64,000 nucleotides of DNA from SAR92 clade bacterium H231 (GCA_025153775.1 JAOALC010000002.1:124001-188000); one strand, 5' to 3'; numbered from the stretch's first letter, positions 1 to 9,313 are shown. Program-made: numbers and translations. The notes: generated by a model not told the origin, from the sequence alone.

Positions 1-138
1 GCAGGCGGACTGTTCAATGACAATATCAAGTGGAACTTCACCAAGTTTTTAATCGACCGCCAGGGGCGGGTAGTAGATCGCTTTGCCACGATCACTAAAC
101 CAGCTGATATTGCCAAATCTATAGAAAAGCTTCTCTAA
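1..138 (+). CDS. Glutathione peroxidase, C-terminal fragment (cut by window edge)
   Basis: The first 45 codons of the window form an open frame ending in TAA at 136-138; the gene starts upstream of the window. The residues include [18 protein letters not shown], the conserved C-terminal WNF(T/S)KFL signature of the glutathione peroxidase/thioredoxin peroxidase family, where the Trp belongs to the catalytic site. The catalytic Cys or Sec lies outside the window, so substrate class (thioredoxin- or glutathione-dependent) cannot be judged. It converges on the following leftward gene with only 17 bases between stops. Confidence 0.85.
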   Translation, partial: AGGLFNDNIKWNFTKFLIDRQGRVVDRFATITKPADIAKSIEKLL

Positions 139-155
139 CTGAAATCGCAGCTATC

Positions 156-1190
156 TCAGCCAACCAGGCTGGGCCACTGACCGCCCCTTGCAGCCAGGTA
201 GTCGACCAGGTTTTTAGGTCTATACCTGGTATCAGCCTGCCAGCGCTGTTTAACTGACCTGTGAATCAGCACAGGTCCCCGACCATGGTCAATGGGTCTG
301 TAGTAGGGCCTTTTCGAGCGGAAAATATGCTTTCTCGACTGGTGCACTGTTGCCGTGGGCACAGGCTTTAAAGCCTTTATCATATGGGCTTCCAACTGCA
401 GCCCCGCCGCCCTGGCCTCTTTGCGCAACCAATCCAGCGGAATATCCGAGAGCAGACCACCATCGGCATCTGCTGGATAGCTACCGCCAATATTACTGTG
501 TACACCAGAAAACCAGACCTGCTGCAAACTCATATGCTCGCGGTCATGCCAGATGGTGGGTTCAAAGTCAGAGCGCAGTTCATCAATCGCCAGAGCATGG
601 CGAGCAATTAAAATATTGTCACCCATTTTAGTGTCATAAAATTCATCCTCTCGATCCAGCAGACCCAAAAACGAAAAAGGAATACCCAGGGCTCCCACAG
701 TGTCCCAGACACCGACAAATTTTATGGTTCGATTGGGGTGACAATGCCTGGCTCGAAAAGCCTGCGATTTGCTGCTGTCTGGCGCATGGCTGGCGCCAGG
801 CTTTTTGTAGTGCTCAAAAGCAGTTTGAATCAGCCTCGCATCCGGGCGCTTGAGAATACCGCAGTTATTAATCAGGCCACAGAGGCTCCGCACTGTGTAG
901 GAGCCGCGACTAAAACCAAACAGATAGATTTCATCGCCAGGGGCATAGTTCTGCACCAGATAGCGGTAATTATCCATAATGTTTTTGCTGATACCGCGGC
1001 CCGTGGTGCCGGCCACAGCGCCATCGTGATAGGAGCCCAGCCCCCAGTCATAAAATACCTGCTGGCCAATACCATCACTGGCCAGCGGCTTAACTGCACG
1101 GGCCAGTTTTAAAACATTGGTGGGCTGATCTTCTGGGTCTTTTTCGGGACGGTTCCAGGTGCCATCGGCACAGATAACAATGCGTTTCAT
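156..1190 (-). CDS. DUF2235 family alpha/beta hydrolase
   Basis: A 344-residue protein of the DUF2235 family, whose characterised members include the Tle1-type phospholipase effectors. It begins with the family's CADGTWN segment (residues 7-13), has the nucleophile elbow GFSRGS with Ser94, a likely acid in VWDTVG (Asp163) and the conserved FSGVHSNIGG segment with His231, so the catalytic triad appears complete. No signal peptide is visible, so it is probably cytoplasmic. An AGGAAG ribosome binding site precedes the ATG. No type VI secretion or VgrG gene is in the window, so an effector role is not supported; a stand-alone lipase or esterase is as likely. Substrate unknown. Confidence 0.8.
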   Translation of the reverse strand: MKRIVICADGTWNRPEKDPEDQPTNVLKLARAVKPLASDGIGQQVFYDWGLGSYHDGAVAGTTGRGISKNIMDNYRYLVQNYAPGDEIYLFGFSRGSYTVRSLCGLINNCGILKRPDARLIQTAFEHYKKPGASHAPDSSKSQAFRARHCHPNRTIKFVGVWDTVGALGIPFSFLGLLDREDEFYDTKMGDNILIARHALAIDELRSDFEPTIWHDREHMSLQQVWFSGVHSNIGGSYPADADGGLLSDIPLDWLRKEARAAGLQLEAHMIKALKPVPTATVHQSRKHIFRSKRPYYRPIDHGRGPVLIHRSVKQRWQADTRYRPKNLVDYLAARGGQWPSLVG

Positions 1191-1312
1191 AACAGCTTCC
1201 TTGTCTGAGACATAATGGTAATCAGGATGATGCCGTTGAAACTGCGAGGTAAGTTATATCCTCTTCAACCTGATTTAAGACTAGACCAAAAAACTGATTA
1301 TTGCGGATGGTA

Positions 1313-2692
1313 CTATTTTTGCTGTTTGAGCTCGGCGAAATATTTCTCGGCCGCCTGGTTAACTTTGGGCGCCAGGTACAGCGCACTGATCATGGTGGGA
1401 ATAGCCATGGTGGCATAGGTGGCCAGGATCAGGCCATTGACAATATCCATACTGACCACAGCACCAACCAGCAGCAGTGTCAGGTAAATAGGTGTGTACC
1501 AGTACTGTCGCTTGGCACCCAGCAAAAAGCCCATGCATTTAACCCCGTAAAACCACATGGTGACCATGGTGCTAAAGCTGAGCAGCCCCACCATAAGTAG
1601 CAGTAGATACATACCTGTAACAGGAAATACCTGCTCTATGGCTCGGGCCGTGAGAGTCACGCCCTCAATACCGGCCTCTGTCTGCCAGACTCCGGTAAGA
1701 AGAATAATTAATGCAGTGCAGGTGCACACCAGCAATGTGTCAATCACCGGACCCACCATAGCCACAATGCCCTCGCGAATAGGCTCGGCGGTTTTGGCCG
1801 CACCATGGGCCATGGACTCAGTGCCAATACCTGCCTCATTGGAAAATGCACCACGGCGCACACCAATCAGAATAACAGCCCCTATGGAGCCGCCAGCTGC
1901 AGCCTGGCCAGTAAAGGCATCGGTGATAATCAACAGTAATGTGGCGGGAATCTCTGCTGCATAGTTAAACATCACGGTCACTGTCATAAACAGATACAGC
2001 AGCACCATAGATGGCACCAGGCGCACGGTAAGCTTGCCAATGCGCTCAATGCGACCAATCACTACCACAGCAACCAAAACAGCAACCAGGGAGCTGGCGA
2101 CCAGATCAAAAGTAAAATGCTGCTCGCTAGTCGCCCAACCCGCCGGTATAGCCACCACATCGCGCAGCAGCTGAATAAACTGATTGGCCTGGAAAATTGG
2201 CAGCGCACCGATCAGGCAGGCTCCAGCAAACAGAGCTGCCAGTGGATACCAGCGCTTGCCCATGCCTTCCATAATCACGTACATAGGTCCGCCATGTAAG
2301 GTGCCATCGGCCCCCTCAGAGCGATACATTACCGCCAGAGAGGCGGTGTAGAATTTGGTAGCCACCCCCACAATAGCTGTAACCCACATCCAGAACACTG
2401 CGCCAGGGCCACCAATGCTTATAGCAATAGCCACCCCGGCTATATTGCCCAGGCCAATGGTGCCGGACAATGCGGTGGACAGAGCCTGAGAATGAGGAAT
2501 GCGCCCAGGATCATTAGGGTCACTGAGCCTGCCACTGAGCAATGCAACTGCATGGCCAAAATAGCGATAGGGCCGAAAGCGCGAGTAGCACATAAAGAAC
2601 AGTCCGCCGCCGACCAGCAGCACAACCAGCGGTGTGCTCCACATCATATCTGCCCAGGCGTTAAAGAAATCCTCGAGTTGCTGTAAGGTCAT
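1313..2692 (-). CDS. Alanine/glycine:cation symporter (AGCS family)
   Basis: A 459-residue polytopic membrane protein with about 10-11 hydrophobic segments. It carries the AGCS signature around FSNEAGIGTESMAHGAAKT in the middle of the protein and the early GTIGLGNIAGVAIAI segment. Family members import alanine, glycine or related amino acids with Na+ or H+ across the inner membrane. Length is usual for the family. It lies 39 bases downstream of fur on the same strand, but without other linkage. Which amino acid it carries cannot be read from the sequence. Confidence 0.9.
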   Translation of the reverse strand: MTLQQLEDFFNAWADMMWSTPLVVLLVGGGLFFMCYSRFRPYRYFGHAVALLSGRLSDPNDPGRIPHSQALSTALSGTIGLGNIAGVAIAISIGGPGAVFWMWVTAIVGVATKFYTASLAVMYRSEGADGTLHGGPMYVIMEGMGKRWYPLAALFAGACLIGALPIFQANQFIQLLRDVVAIPAGWATSEQHFTFDLVASSLVAVLVAVVVIGRIERIGKLTVRLVPSMVLLYLFMTVTVMFNYAAEIPATLLLIITDAFTGQAAAGGSIGAVILIGVRRGAFSNEAGIGTESMAHGAAKTAEPIREGIVAMVGPVIDTLLVCTCTALIILLTGVWQTEAGIEGVTLTARAIEQVFPVTGMYLLLLMVGLLSFSTMVTMWFYGVKCMGFLLGAKRQYWYTPIYLTLLLVGAVVSMDIVNGLILATYATMAIPTMISALYLAPKVNQAAEKYFAELKQQK

Positions 2693-2731
2693 AGGGTTTT
2701 TCTTATTATTTTAAGTTAACTGGGCTCTGTA

Positions 2732-3139
2732 CTAGGCTATAGGCTTAACGTAGAGCACCAGGCTGTGGCCCACCAGATCATAGCCATTCTTTTTGGCTAT
2801 TTTTTCCTGTAGCTGTTCAATTTCTTCGTCGTGAAATTCTATAACCCTACCGGTCTCGGTGCACACCATATGATCATGGTGCTCGCCTCGATCCAGCTCA
2901 TAGACTGCCGGGCCATTATCAAAGTTGTGGCGCTCTATAAGACCAGCAGTCTCAAACTGGGTGAGCACTCGGTAGACAGTGGCTATGCCTACATCTTCGT
3001 CGGCGTCGCGCAACGACTGATAGATATCTTCAGCGGTCATATGACGGTCCGCACAGCTCTCAAGGATCTGTAAAATCTTGACTCTGGGCAATGTGACCTT
3101 AAGACCGGCTTTTTTGAGTTCCTGATCTTCAGTAGTCAT
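2732..3139 (-). CDS. fur: Ferric uptake regulator Fur
   Basis: A 135-residue Fur protein: N-terminal winged helix (residues 1-80, with LPRVKILQIL and the recognition helix near VGIATVYRVLTQFE) and C-terminal dimerisation domain with the HHDHMVC metal site. As in pseudomonad Fur, the second cysteine of the CxxC structural zinc motif of E. coli Fur is missing (CTET instead of CxxC). It represses iron-uptake genes with Fe2+ as corepressor. It is divergent from bamE with 71 bases between starts, an arrangement (fur next to omlA/bamE) known from Pseudomonas. Confidence 0.95.
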   Translation of the reverse strand: MTTEDQELKKAGLKVTLPRVKILQILESCADRHMTAEDIYQSLRDADEDVGIATVYRVLTQFETAGLIERHNFDNGPAVYELDRGEHHDHMVCTETGRVIEFHDEEIEQLQEKIAKKNGYDLVGHSLVLYVKPIA

Positions 3140-3173
3140 GCTTTACCTCTTCTCTATGTTGTCATCATTGGGT

Positions 3174-3202
3174 ATTATCCCCGTTCGCGCAACCAACTGG
3201 AA
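3174..3202 (-). promoter_or_regulatory. Possible sigma-70 promoter of fur
   Basis: Reading leftwards, TTCCAG (complement of 3197-3202) and GATAAT (complement of 3174-3179) are separated by exactly 17 bases. The -10 box matches five of six consensus bases, the -35 box three. Transcription would start about 30 bases before the fur ATG. Confidence 0.35.
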
Positions 3203-3210
3203 GCCCACTA

Positions 3211-3564
3211 ATGCGATTAGCCTTTATCTGTTTGATATTATTCTCTCTACTCTCTACCGGATGCGGCTGGTTGAAGTTTCCCGGGGTCCACAAAGTAGAT
3301 ATTCAGCAGGGAAATATAGTTGATCAGGAAATGATTGATAAACTGCGTCCTGGCATGACTCAGTCGCAGGTGCAGTTTGTATTGGGTACACCACTGGTGG
3401 TGGACACCTTTAACAACAAGCGCTGGGACTACTTCTACAGCCGCCTGTCATCTTTAGGTGTAAAGACCGAAGAGAGAATGACCATCTATTTTGATGATGA
3501 GGGCAAACTTGAACGCATGACCGGGGACTATCTGCCCAGCTCAGCTATTGCCGAGGAACGCTAG
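3211..3564 (+). CDS. bamE: Outer membrane assembly lipoprotein BamE (SmpA/OmlA)
   Basis: A 117-residue lipoprotein. A short signal peptide ends in the lipobox LSTGC, so Cys18 would be lipidated. The mature part is the SmpA/OmlA fold with the family landmarks QGNIVDQEMIDKLRPGMT and VQFVLGTPLVVDTF followed by RWDYFY. BamE is a small accessory subunit of the BAM complex that inserts beta-barrel proteins into the outer membrane. A GGAAG ribosome binding site lies eight bases before ATG. Its last four bases overlap the end of the convergent rnfH gene. Divergent from fur. Confidence 0.95.
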   Translation: MRLAFICLILFSLLSTGCGWLKFPGVHKVDIQQGNIVDQEMIDKLRPGMTQSQVQFVLGTPLVVDTFNNKRWDYFYSRLSSLGVKTEERMTIYFDDEGKLERMTGDYLPSSAIAEER

Positions 3565-3905
3565 TCCGGCTTTTCCTGCTTGTCAGCAGCTTTGGCTGCT
3601 GCCTCTGCAGCCCGGCGGCGGCGAACCTCTTTAGGGTCAGCAATCAACGGGCGATAAATTTCCACTCTATCCATTGGCTGGAGCTTATAAACAGCTGGCG
3701 CTTCAAGACCTTTTGTGCCTAAAACCTGCGAAAATACACCAAATTTGTCGCTATCTACGTCTATCTCCGGAAATATAGCCAATATTCCTGATTGCTTTAC
3801 CGCCTCGATCGCCGTGGTACCCTGGGGCACCGACAGCTGTTTTAAAACCTGCTTGTCCGGTCTGGCATAGGCCACTTCAACATTGATCATAGTCTCAGCG
3901 CTCAT
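3561..3905 (-). CDS. rnfH: RnfH family ubiquitin-like protein (UPF0125)
   Basis: A 114-residue member of the RnfH/UPF0125 family, a beta-grasp (ubiquitin-like) fold. Visible family segments are INVEVAYARPDKQ near the start, VDSDKFGVFSQV and DRVEIYRPLIADPKEVRRRRA near the end; the tail is Ala/Lys rich. The start overlaps the stop of ratA (ATGA), so the two are translationally coupled; ratA-rnfH is a conserved pair in gammaproteobacteria. Function is not established beyond this association. An internal ATG at residue 6 is an alternative start. Confidence 0.9.
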   Translation of the reverse strand: MSAETMINVEVAYARPDKQVLKQLSVPQGTTAIEAVKQSGILAIFPEIDVDSDKFGVFSQVLGTKGLEAPAVYKLQPMDRVEIYRPLIADPKEVRRRRAAEAAAKAADKQEKPD

Positions 3906-4345
3906 ACGCCATCTCCCTTTAACAGTAAATCAGCTCGCTGACACAGCGAGTCAACCAGATTATTGGCCACAGAGGCAAACAGATTAGATGAGGCCAGACC
4001 GAGACCTCTGTTATTAAATTCAAACTCCAGGTCCAGTGACAGCTTACAGGCCTCGTCAGTTAGTGGCTTAAATTCCCACAGCCCCCTGAAGGTTTTAAAT
4101 GGCCCATCCTCTAGGGTCATCTCGATAGTCTCGGGCGCCCGCAACTTATTGCGCGTCATAAAGCTGATTTTGACACCGGCTTTTTTTAGATCCAGACGCG
4201 CCAGCATGCTGGTATCGCTATGCTCAAACACTTCCACCCCTATGCAGCCATCCATAAACTCTGGATAACTGCTGACATCATTGACCAGACTATACATCTG
4301 TTCCGCTGAGTGCATAACCAGCGCTGAACGCTTTACCGTTGCCAT
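3902..4345 (-). CDS. ratA: RatA, START/Coq10 domain ribosome-association protein
   Basis: A 147-residue single-domain protein of the polyketide cyclase/START (Coq10-like) family, orthologous to E. coli RatA (YfjG) by the N-terminal MYSLVNDVSSYPEFMDGC segment and the LWEFKPL region. RatA was described as a toxin that blocks 70S assembly by binding 50S subunits; the Coq10 resemblance also suggests a quinone-related role. It stands next to rnfH, as in E. coli, and near smpB, another conserved neighbour. Confidence 0.9.
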   Translation of the reverse strand: MATVKRSALVMHSAEQMYSLVNDVSSYPEFMDGCIGVEVFEHSDTSMLARLDLKKAGVKISFMTRNKLRAPETIEMTLEDGPFKTFRGLWEFKPLTDEACKLSLDLEFEFNNRGLGLASSNLFASVANNLVDSLCQRADLLLKGDGV

Positions 4346-4353
4346 ACGACGAC

Positions 4354-5727
4354 CTAGGAGAAAAACTTGTCGTAGATACCCATCACAAATACCGCACCTA
4401 TAGCCAGTGGTGCAACATAGCGAAGGGTCAGCTTCCAGAGTTGCATAACGCCGGGCGAAGTACCCTCCATCTCAGCATTCACCAACTCCTTGTTCATGGC
4501 ATAACCGACAAACAGCGCGATCAGCAGGCCGGAGATGGGCAGCATAATATTGGCGGTGAGGAAATCTAAAAAGTCAAAGAAGGTAAAGCCCGCTACTTTG
4601 TAATCGGCCCAGACATTAAACGACAGCACTGAACCCAGGCCCAGCACCCAGGCAAAACCGGCCAGCAATAAATTGGCGCGCACCCGACCCAGATTCTTGG
4701 TTTCAATCAGCCAGGCCACACAGGGCTCAAGCAGAGAAATAGCAGAACTCCAGGCGGCTATAGACACCAGCACAAAGAAGATAGCACCGATCAACAGACC
4801 ACCGGGCATACTGCCAAAGGCCACAGGCAAGCTGATAAACATCAGCCCGGGCCCAGCACTGGGCTCAATCCCCTGGGTGGCAAAAACAATCGAAAAGATA
4901 ATCAGCCCTGAAATAATGGCTACCGAGCTATCAAAGAAAGCAACAATCAGAATGGTCTTACCTATATTGGCTTTCTGCGGCATATAGGCGCCATAGGCCA
5001 TAATGGCACCCATACCAATACTCAGAGTAAAGAAGGCCTGACCCATGGCTTCAAGCACGCCGCGCCAGCTCAATGCATCAAGATTAAAATTAAACAGAAA
5101 GCCCCAGGCAGCGGCAAAGTTGCCTTTAAAATAAGCAAAGCCCAGCAGCACCAGCATCATAACGAAGAGCAATGGCATCAGAATCTCTACAGCTACGCCC
5201 AGCCCTTTCTTTACGCCACCCACCACCACGCCGACACAGAGCAACATAAACACCGACTGCCAAAATATCAAACGACCTGGATCTGCCAGTAAATTGCTAA
5301 ACACTGCTGCAGCTGACTCGCCGTTAACACCGCGCAATTCACCAGAGGCCACCTCAAAAATATAGTCCAGAGCCCAGCCGGCAATCACCGCATAAAAACT
5401 GAGAATAAACATACCAGCTGCCACGCCCAGCCAACCCACATGTCGCCACAGGGGATTGGCATTGCTCTGCTCCACGCCATCGCGCATAGAGTTAATAGGG
5501 CTCTTACCGCCACTGCGCCCGATAAGCACCTCGGCCATCATCACCGGCACACCAATCAGCAAAATACATCCCAGATAGACCAGCACAAAGGCGCCACCGC
5601 CGTTACTGCCGGCAACATAGGGAAATTTCCACATATTGCCCAATCCCACGGCAGACCCGGTCGCAGCCATAATAAAAGTCCAGCGACTCGCCCAGGTGCC
5701 GTGCATGCCTTTTTGTTGTAGCGCCAT
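4354..5727 (-). CDS. Sodium-dependent transporter, SNF (neurotransmitter:sodium symporter) family
   Basis: A 457-residue carrier of the SNF/NSS family (LeuT fold). TM1 contains the unwound substrate/Na+ motif ATGSAVGLGNMWKFPY, followed by SNGGGAFVLVYL in TM2; about 11-12 membrane segments follow. Substrate is probably an amino acid. The open frame extends 57 codons further upstream, but I chose the inner ATG at 5727: a GGAG lies eight bases before it, the upstream residues are not family-like, and they would run into the smpB promoter. Divergent from smpB. Confidence 0.9.
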   Translation of the reverse strand: MALQQKGMHGTWASRWTFIMAATGSAVGLGNMWKFPYVAGSNGGGAFVLVYLGCILLIGVPVMMAEVLIGRSGGKSPINSMRDGVEQSNANPLWRHVGWLGVAAGMFILSFYAVIAGWALDYIFEVASGELRGVNGESAAAVFSNLLADPGRLIFWQSVFMLLCVGVVVGGVKKGLGVAVEILMPLLFVMMLVLLGFAYFKGNFAAAWGFLFNFNLDALSWRGVLEAMGQAFFTLSIGMGAIMAYGAYMPQKANIGKTILIVAFFDSSVAIISGLIIFSIVFATQGIEPSAGPGLMFISLPVAFGSMPGGLLIGAIFFVLVSIAAWSSAISLLEPCVAWLIETKNLGRVRANLLLAGFAWVLGLGSVLSFNVWADYKVAGFTFFDFLDFLTANIMLPISGLLIALFVGYAMNKELVNAEMEGTSPGVMQLWKLTLRYVAPLAIGAVFVMGIYDKFFS

Positions 5728-5843
5728 ATTACTGCTCCAGTTTTGATAGGCAGAATTGTAACCCACAACAGCCCAGTAGCGAATAACCCATCTAATTCTT
5801 CCGGGGGCGCATGAATCCCTTAGGACAATTTCTGTACCCCACG

Positions 5844-5849
5844 TATAAT
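5844..5849 (+). promoter_or_regulatory. -10 box of smpB, placed for a leaderless transcript
   Basis: A perfect TATAAT ends six bases before the chosen smpB ATG at 5856, so transcription would begin at or next to the A of the start codon. Only a weak -35 match (TAGGAC, 5821-5826, 17-base spacer) is present. Confidence 0.45.
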
Positions 5850-5855
5850 CGTGAT

Positions 5856-6332
5856 ATGAGTAAAAGTAAGCCAAAACAACAGTCCAGCACCATTGCACTC
5901 AACCGCAAGGTCAAGCACGACTACTTTATCGAAGAGAAATTCGAGGCGGGTATATCTCTGATGGGCTGGGAGGTTAAGAGCCTGAGAGAGGGCAGGGTTA
6001 ATCTGACAGACACCTATGTTTTTCTTAAGAATGGTGAAGCCTTTTTGATTGGCACTAATATTTCGCCCCTGCCCTCGGCCTCTACCCATTATGTCACCGA
6101 GCCAACTCGCACCAGAAAGCTGCTGCTCAACCACCGCGAGCTTAAAAAGCTCGAGGATGGTGTTAATCAGAAAGGACATACCTGTGTGTGTACAGCGCTC
6201 TACTGGAAGGGACATCTTATTAAATGCGAGATAGCTCTGGCCAAAGGCAAGGCCGCCTATGACAAGCGCAACGACGATAAAGATCGCGACTGGAGCCGCC
6301 AGAAGCAGCGCCTGATGCGTCACTCCTCCTGA
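5856..6332 (+). CDS. smpB: SsrA (tmRNA)-binding protein SmpB
   Basis: A 158-residue SmpB, close to the usual 160. Family segments seen are [32 protein letters not shown] and the basic C-terminal tail ending [18 protein letters not shown], which enters the ribosomal A site and mRNA channel. SmpB partners tmRNA to rescue stalled ribosomes. An in-frame ATG at 5811 with a GGGGG upstream would add 15 residues not typical of SmpB; I prefer 5856. That start has no Shine-Dalgarno but a TATAAT six bases upstream. No ssrA gene is in the window. Confidence 0.95.
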   Translation: MSKSKPKQQSSTIALNRKVKHDYFIEEKFEAGISLMGWEVKSLREGRVNLTDTYVFLKNGEAFLIGTNISPLPSASTHYVTEPTRTRKLLLNHRELKKLEDGVNQKGHTCVCTALYWKGHLIKCEIALAKGKAAYDKRNDDKDRDWSRQKQRLMRHSS

Positions 6333-6344
6333 ATCTACAGCCTC

Positions 6345-7058
6345 TTACTTTGTAAATAACTTCTTTAGTTTACTGGCTTTATCTTTAAGCTGAGTCTCCA
6401 GCTTGTCGCCTGCCTCTTTGATTGATCCCGACTGCAGTGCAGCCTGGCTGGCGCCTCGGGATATGGCGCCAATAATTTTTGCGCCAGCCTGAGCCATTGA
6501 AAGCCCCTGCCCCTCTTCTCCTAGGTTGGCAAGACGTATTTCCGGCAGCGCCAAATCCAGAGTTTTTGACCCCAAAAGGCCGTAGCGCAATTTGCCATCG
6601 GTAATCAAAATATCGCGGATAATAATATTTTTAGGGCTCTGCTCAATATCCACTTCGTCATCAGCTGAACCTAGATAACTGGAAATATTCTCCTGCAGAC
6701 GGTCCAGATTACTGCCCCCTGCTCCGCGCTCCAAAGTTACCTCTGGCGCTACAATGGTCAGTGTTTTGAGCACAATAATATCTGTCGCCAAGGAGTCCTG
6801 ATCCACAGTGAAATGAATTTCGCCCAGCGAAAACGCCTCTTCTGTATCGAACCCCTCAGGGTTGCCAATATGCAACCCGACAAAACTGCCCTCCCCTGAC
6901 AGCAGAGAGAGGCTGGCGCTTTCGAGGGTAACCGGAGACTGGGTCATCTCAGGCCCCAGAGTCTCCACAAGAGCCTTCAGGCCAGTGCCTAAATTTATGA
7001 TCACCAGAGCGCCAATCACCAAGCTTAGGGCTATGACTATTTTTACTAATTTGGACAT
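6345..7058 (-). CDS. Membrane-anchored hypothetical protein, AsmA/DUF748-like
   Basis: A 237-residue protein with one N-terminal hydrophobic helix (about residues 4-28) and an otherwise soluble, presumably periplasmic body rich in beta-strand patterns such as VTLESASLSLLSGEGSFVGL and IIIRDILITDGKLRY. The alternation of 'layer' strands resembles fragments of AsmA-like or DUF748 proteins, but I cannot assign a family firmly. The last 60 residues are Lys/Gln/Ala rich and probably helical. It stands alone between convergent smpB and divergent cysZ. Function unknown. Confidence 0.7.
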   Translation of the reverse strand: MSKLVKIVIALSLVIGALVIINLGTGLKALVETLGPEMTQSPVTLESASLSLLSGEGSFVGLHIGNPEGFDTEEAFSLGEIHFTVDQDSLATDIIVLKTLTIVAPEVTLERGAGGSNLDRLQENISSYLGSADDEVDIEQSPKNIIIRDILITDGKLRYGLLGSKTLDLALPEIRLANLGEEGQGLSMAQAGAKIIGAISRGASQAALQSGSIKEAGDKLETQLKDKASKLKKLFTK

Positions 7059-7140
7059 CTGTCTATCCTTAAAAACTCTCCGTTTAAAAAAGCATAGATG
7101 CTATTCTTAGCTATGTGCAAATAACCTGCTAGATAAAACT

Positions 7141-7896
7141 ATGGTCAACAACAGTCTCGGCAGCGCCGTCTCCGGCCCCTCATTGATTCTGCAGGGCGCC
7201 AAATTGCTATGGCACCCCAGTATTCGCTGGCTGGTTCTGATACCACTACTGATTAATATATTGCTATTTTCTGCGCTGACCGCAGCCGCTGGACAGTGGC
7301 TGGGAGGCTGGCTAGACAGCATGGTCAATGCTGTGCCCGACTGGCTGCAATGGTTGGTATGGATTGTCTGGCTACTGTTTTCTCTGCTGGCGCTGGTGAT
7401 CTATGCGTTCAGCTTTACCCTGGTCGCCAACCTGATTGGCTCGCCGTTTTATGGCTTGATTGCTGAGCGGGTAATTATTATGCAGGGTGCTAGCTCAGCT
7501 GCTGCTGAGTCTTCTGTTTTCAGGGTTGCCTGGCAGAGCTTTAGACGCCAGTTGCAGCTGCTGGCCTATTTTATTCCGCGAACCATTGCCGTTGGCCTGC
7601 TAACTTTACTTGTTAGTTTTGTTCCACTGATTAATCTATTGGCACCAGTTATTGCTGGCTGCTGGGCCGCCTGGTCACTGGCGATTCAGTATCTGGATTA
7701 TCCCGCCGATATAGAGGCTGTATCATTTAATCAGTTGATCGATCAGGCCGGACAGAATAGATGGCCTGCAATGGGATTTGGCTTTGCGGCGCTGGGCGCC
7801 TCTGCAATACCGCTGCTCAACCTGGTGGCACTGCCGGCAGCGGTGGTAGGTGGCACCTTACTCTGGTGCAGAACGTACAAGAGTACTGACAGCTAG
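7141..7896 (+). CDS. cysZ: CysZ/EI24 family inner membrane protein
   Basis: A 251-residue polytopic protein with the CysZ (DUF540) pattern: LILQGAKLLWHPSIRWLVLIPLLIN at the N-terminus (one TM), a second TM near 65-90, then NLIGSPFYGLIAERV and a final hairpin of membrane helices. E. coli CysZ mediates sulfate uptake for cysteine synthesis. No Shine-Dalgarno is evident; a TAGATA box lies five bases before ATG, so a leaderless start is possible. No cys genes are nearby, so the sulfate role rests on family only. Confidence 0.85.
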   Translation: MVNNSLGSAVSGPSLILQGAKLLWHPSIRWLVLIPLLINILLFSALTAAAGQWLGGWLDSMVNAVPDWLQWLVWIVWLLFSLLALVIYAFSFTLVANLIGSPFYGLIAERVIIMQGASSAAAESSVFRVAWQSFRRQLQLLAYFIPRTIAVGLLTLLVSFVPLINLLAPVIAGCWAAWSLAIQYLDYPADIEAVSFNQLIDQAGQNRWPAMGFGFAALGASAIPLLNLVALPAAVVGGTLLWCRTYKSTDS

Positions 7897-7901
7897 GCGT
7901 C

Positions 7902-9230
7902 TTACTCTTGGAGCAGGTGTTCCTCTGGCATGATGCAGGCAAGCTTCATATCCAGGAGCTTTTCAATGGGCTCTAGCAGGAAAGCATCGTCTTCACAGGC
8001 AAAGCTAATAGATGTGCCAGTTTTGCCTGCGCGACCGGTGCGACCAATACGGTGCACATAGTCCTCGGGCTCCTCGGGCAAGGTGTAATTGATAACATGG
8101 CTTACGCCATCCACATGAATACCTCGTCCCGCCACATCGGTAGCCACCATCACTTTAAGAGCACCGGATTTAAATGATTCCAGGGCCTTCATACGACGGT
8201 TCTGGGGCACATCGCCAGAGAGCAAGCCAACCTTAAAGCCCTTTTTCTTGAGCTTCTCGTGCAGGTTGCGACAGATATCTCGACGGTTGGCAAACACCAT
8301 GACACTGTCGACATCGTCATTGACCAGAATATTATTGAGCAGAGCGAACTTCTCGCTGGCTGTGGTGATATAGATTCGCTGGTCCACAGTGTCTGTGGCC
8401 ACGCGTTCGGCGCCAATCTCTACTGTGACCGGGCTATCGGTCCAGGTCTCAGACAGACGCAATACTTCCGGTGTAAAGGTGGCAGAAAACAGTAGCGTCT
8501 GACGCTCTTCGCGCTTTGGCGTCAGGCGCACCAGCCGGCGCACCTGAGGAATAAAGCCCATATCTAGCATGCGGTCAGCTTCATCAATCACCAGCACCTC
8601 AACCTGATCCAGATAGAGATCGCGGTTGTTGGCAAAATCTAGCAGTCGCCCTGGGGTGCCCACCAAAATATCGCAGTGAGACTTCTGCATTTTCTGCAAC
8701 TGCTTGCCGTAGTCCATGCCGCCCACCAAACAGTGCACATTAAGATCTGTGTGCTTTAACAGCCGGGTTGCATCGTCGGCTATCTGAATCGCCAACTCGC
8801 GAGTGGGCGCCATAATCATTGATCGCGCCTCACCCATATAGCGCTCATCTTCCACAGGGTGCTTTATCAGGTCGGTAATAATGCTAATCAGAAATGCTGC
8901 AGTTTTACCTGTACCAGTCTGTGCCTTACCCACCATGTCATGGCCATTTAAACTATGGGGTAGCGAAGAGGCCTGAATAGGGGTGCAGTAGTGAAACCCA
9001 GTATCCTGAATACCGCGCATCAAAGCGGGTGGCAAATCAAAGTCATGGAAGCGGGTCTTGCCTTCCTCTGCAGGTACAACAAACTGGGAGATATCCCAGG
9101 CTTTACCCTTGCTTTTGGCGCCATGTCTTTTGCGGGGAGCCCGCTTAGCCTTGGGTTTCTCCGCCGCTGTATCAGCTGGAGCCCCAGTATCTGTAGAAGT
9201 CGTATCTGTAGAAGCAGTATTGTCAGTCAA
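7902..9230 (-). CDS. rhlB: DEAD-box ATP-dependent RNA helicase, RhlB-like
   Basis: A 442-residue DEAD-box helicase with motifs in order: [11 protein letters not shown] (I), PTRELAIQI (Ia), GTPGRLLDF (Ib), [10 protein letters not shown] (II), [10 protein letters not shown] (III), VMVFANRRD (IV), [15 protein letters not shown] (V) and [13 protein letters not shown] (VI). The N-terminal 45 residues are low-complexity Thr/Asp then Lys/Arg-rich, as in RhlB of pseudomonads, which works in RNA decay with RNase E; the RhlB name is an inference from overall pattern. The only usable start at the 5' end is TTG at 9230; no ribosome binding site is clear. Its stop lies five bases from the convergent cysZ stop. 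Confidence 0.85.
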   Translation of the reverse strand: MTDNTASTDTTSTDTGAPADTAAEKPKAKRAPRKRHGAKSKGKAWDISQFVVPAEEGKTRFHDFDLPPALMRGIQDTGFHYCTPIQASSLPHSLNGHDMVGKAQTGTGKTAAFLISIITDLIKHPVEDERYMGEARSMIMAPTRELAIQIADDATRLLKHTDLNVHCLVGGMDYGKQLQKMQKSHCDILVGTPGRLLDFANNRDLYLDQVEVLVIDEADRMLDMGFIPQVRRLVRLTPKREERQTLLFSATFTPEVLRLSETWTDSPVTVEIGAERVATDTVDQRIYITTASEKFALLNNILVNDDVDSVMVFANRRDICRNLHEKLKKKGFKVGLLSGDVPQNRRMKALESFKSGALKVMVATDVAGRGIHVDGVSHVINYTLPEEPEDYVHRIGRTGRAGKTGTSISFACEDDAFLLEPIEKLLDMKLACIMPEEHLLQE

Positions 9231-9313
9231 AATAATTAGTCGCAGTGATTAGTAGTCAATTATGTGGGCAGATGCAGGCTTTTAGAGCGCAGCCCTAGCC
9301 ACGAATGGCGCGG

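Noticed and set aside
156-1190. Type VI secretion effector and immunity pair
   Set aside because: Neither a VgrG/PAAR gene nor an immunity-like lipoprotein is next to the DUF2235 gene.
1557-1964. 135-codon ORF antisense to the AGCS carrier
   Set aside because: Shadow of a membrane protein gene; low-complexity Ser/Pro/Ile composition.
5820-6323. 167-codon ORF on the minus strand covering smpB
   Set aside because: It is the exact antisense of smpB, whose protein is unmistakable. The antisense peptide has no recognisable family and no ribosome binding site context.
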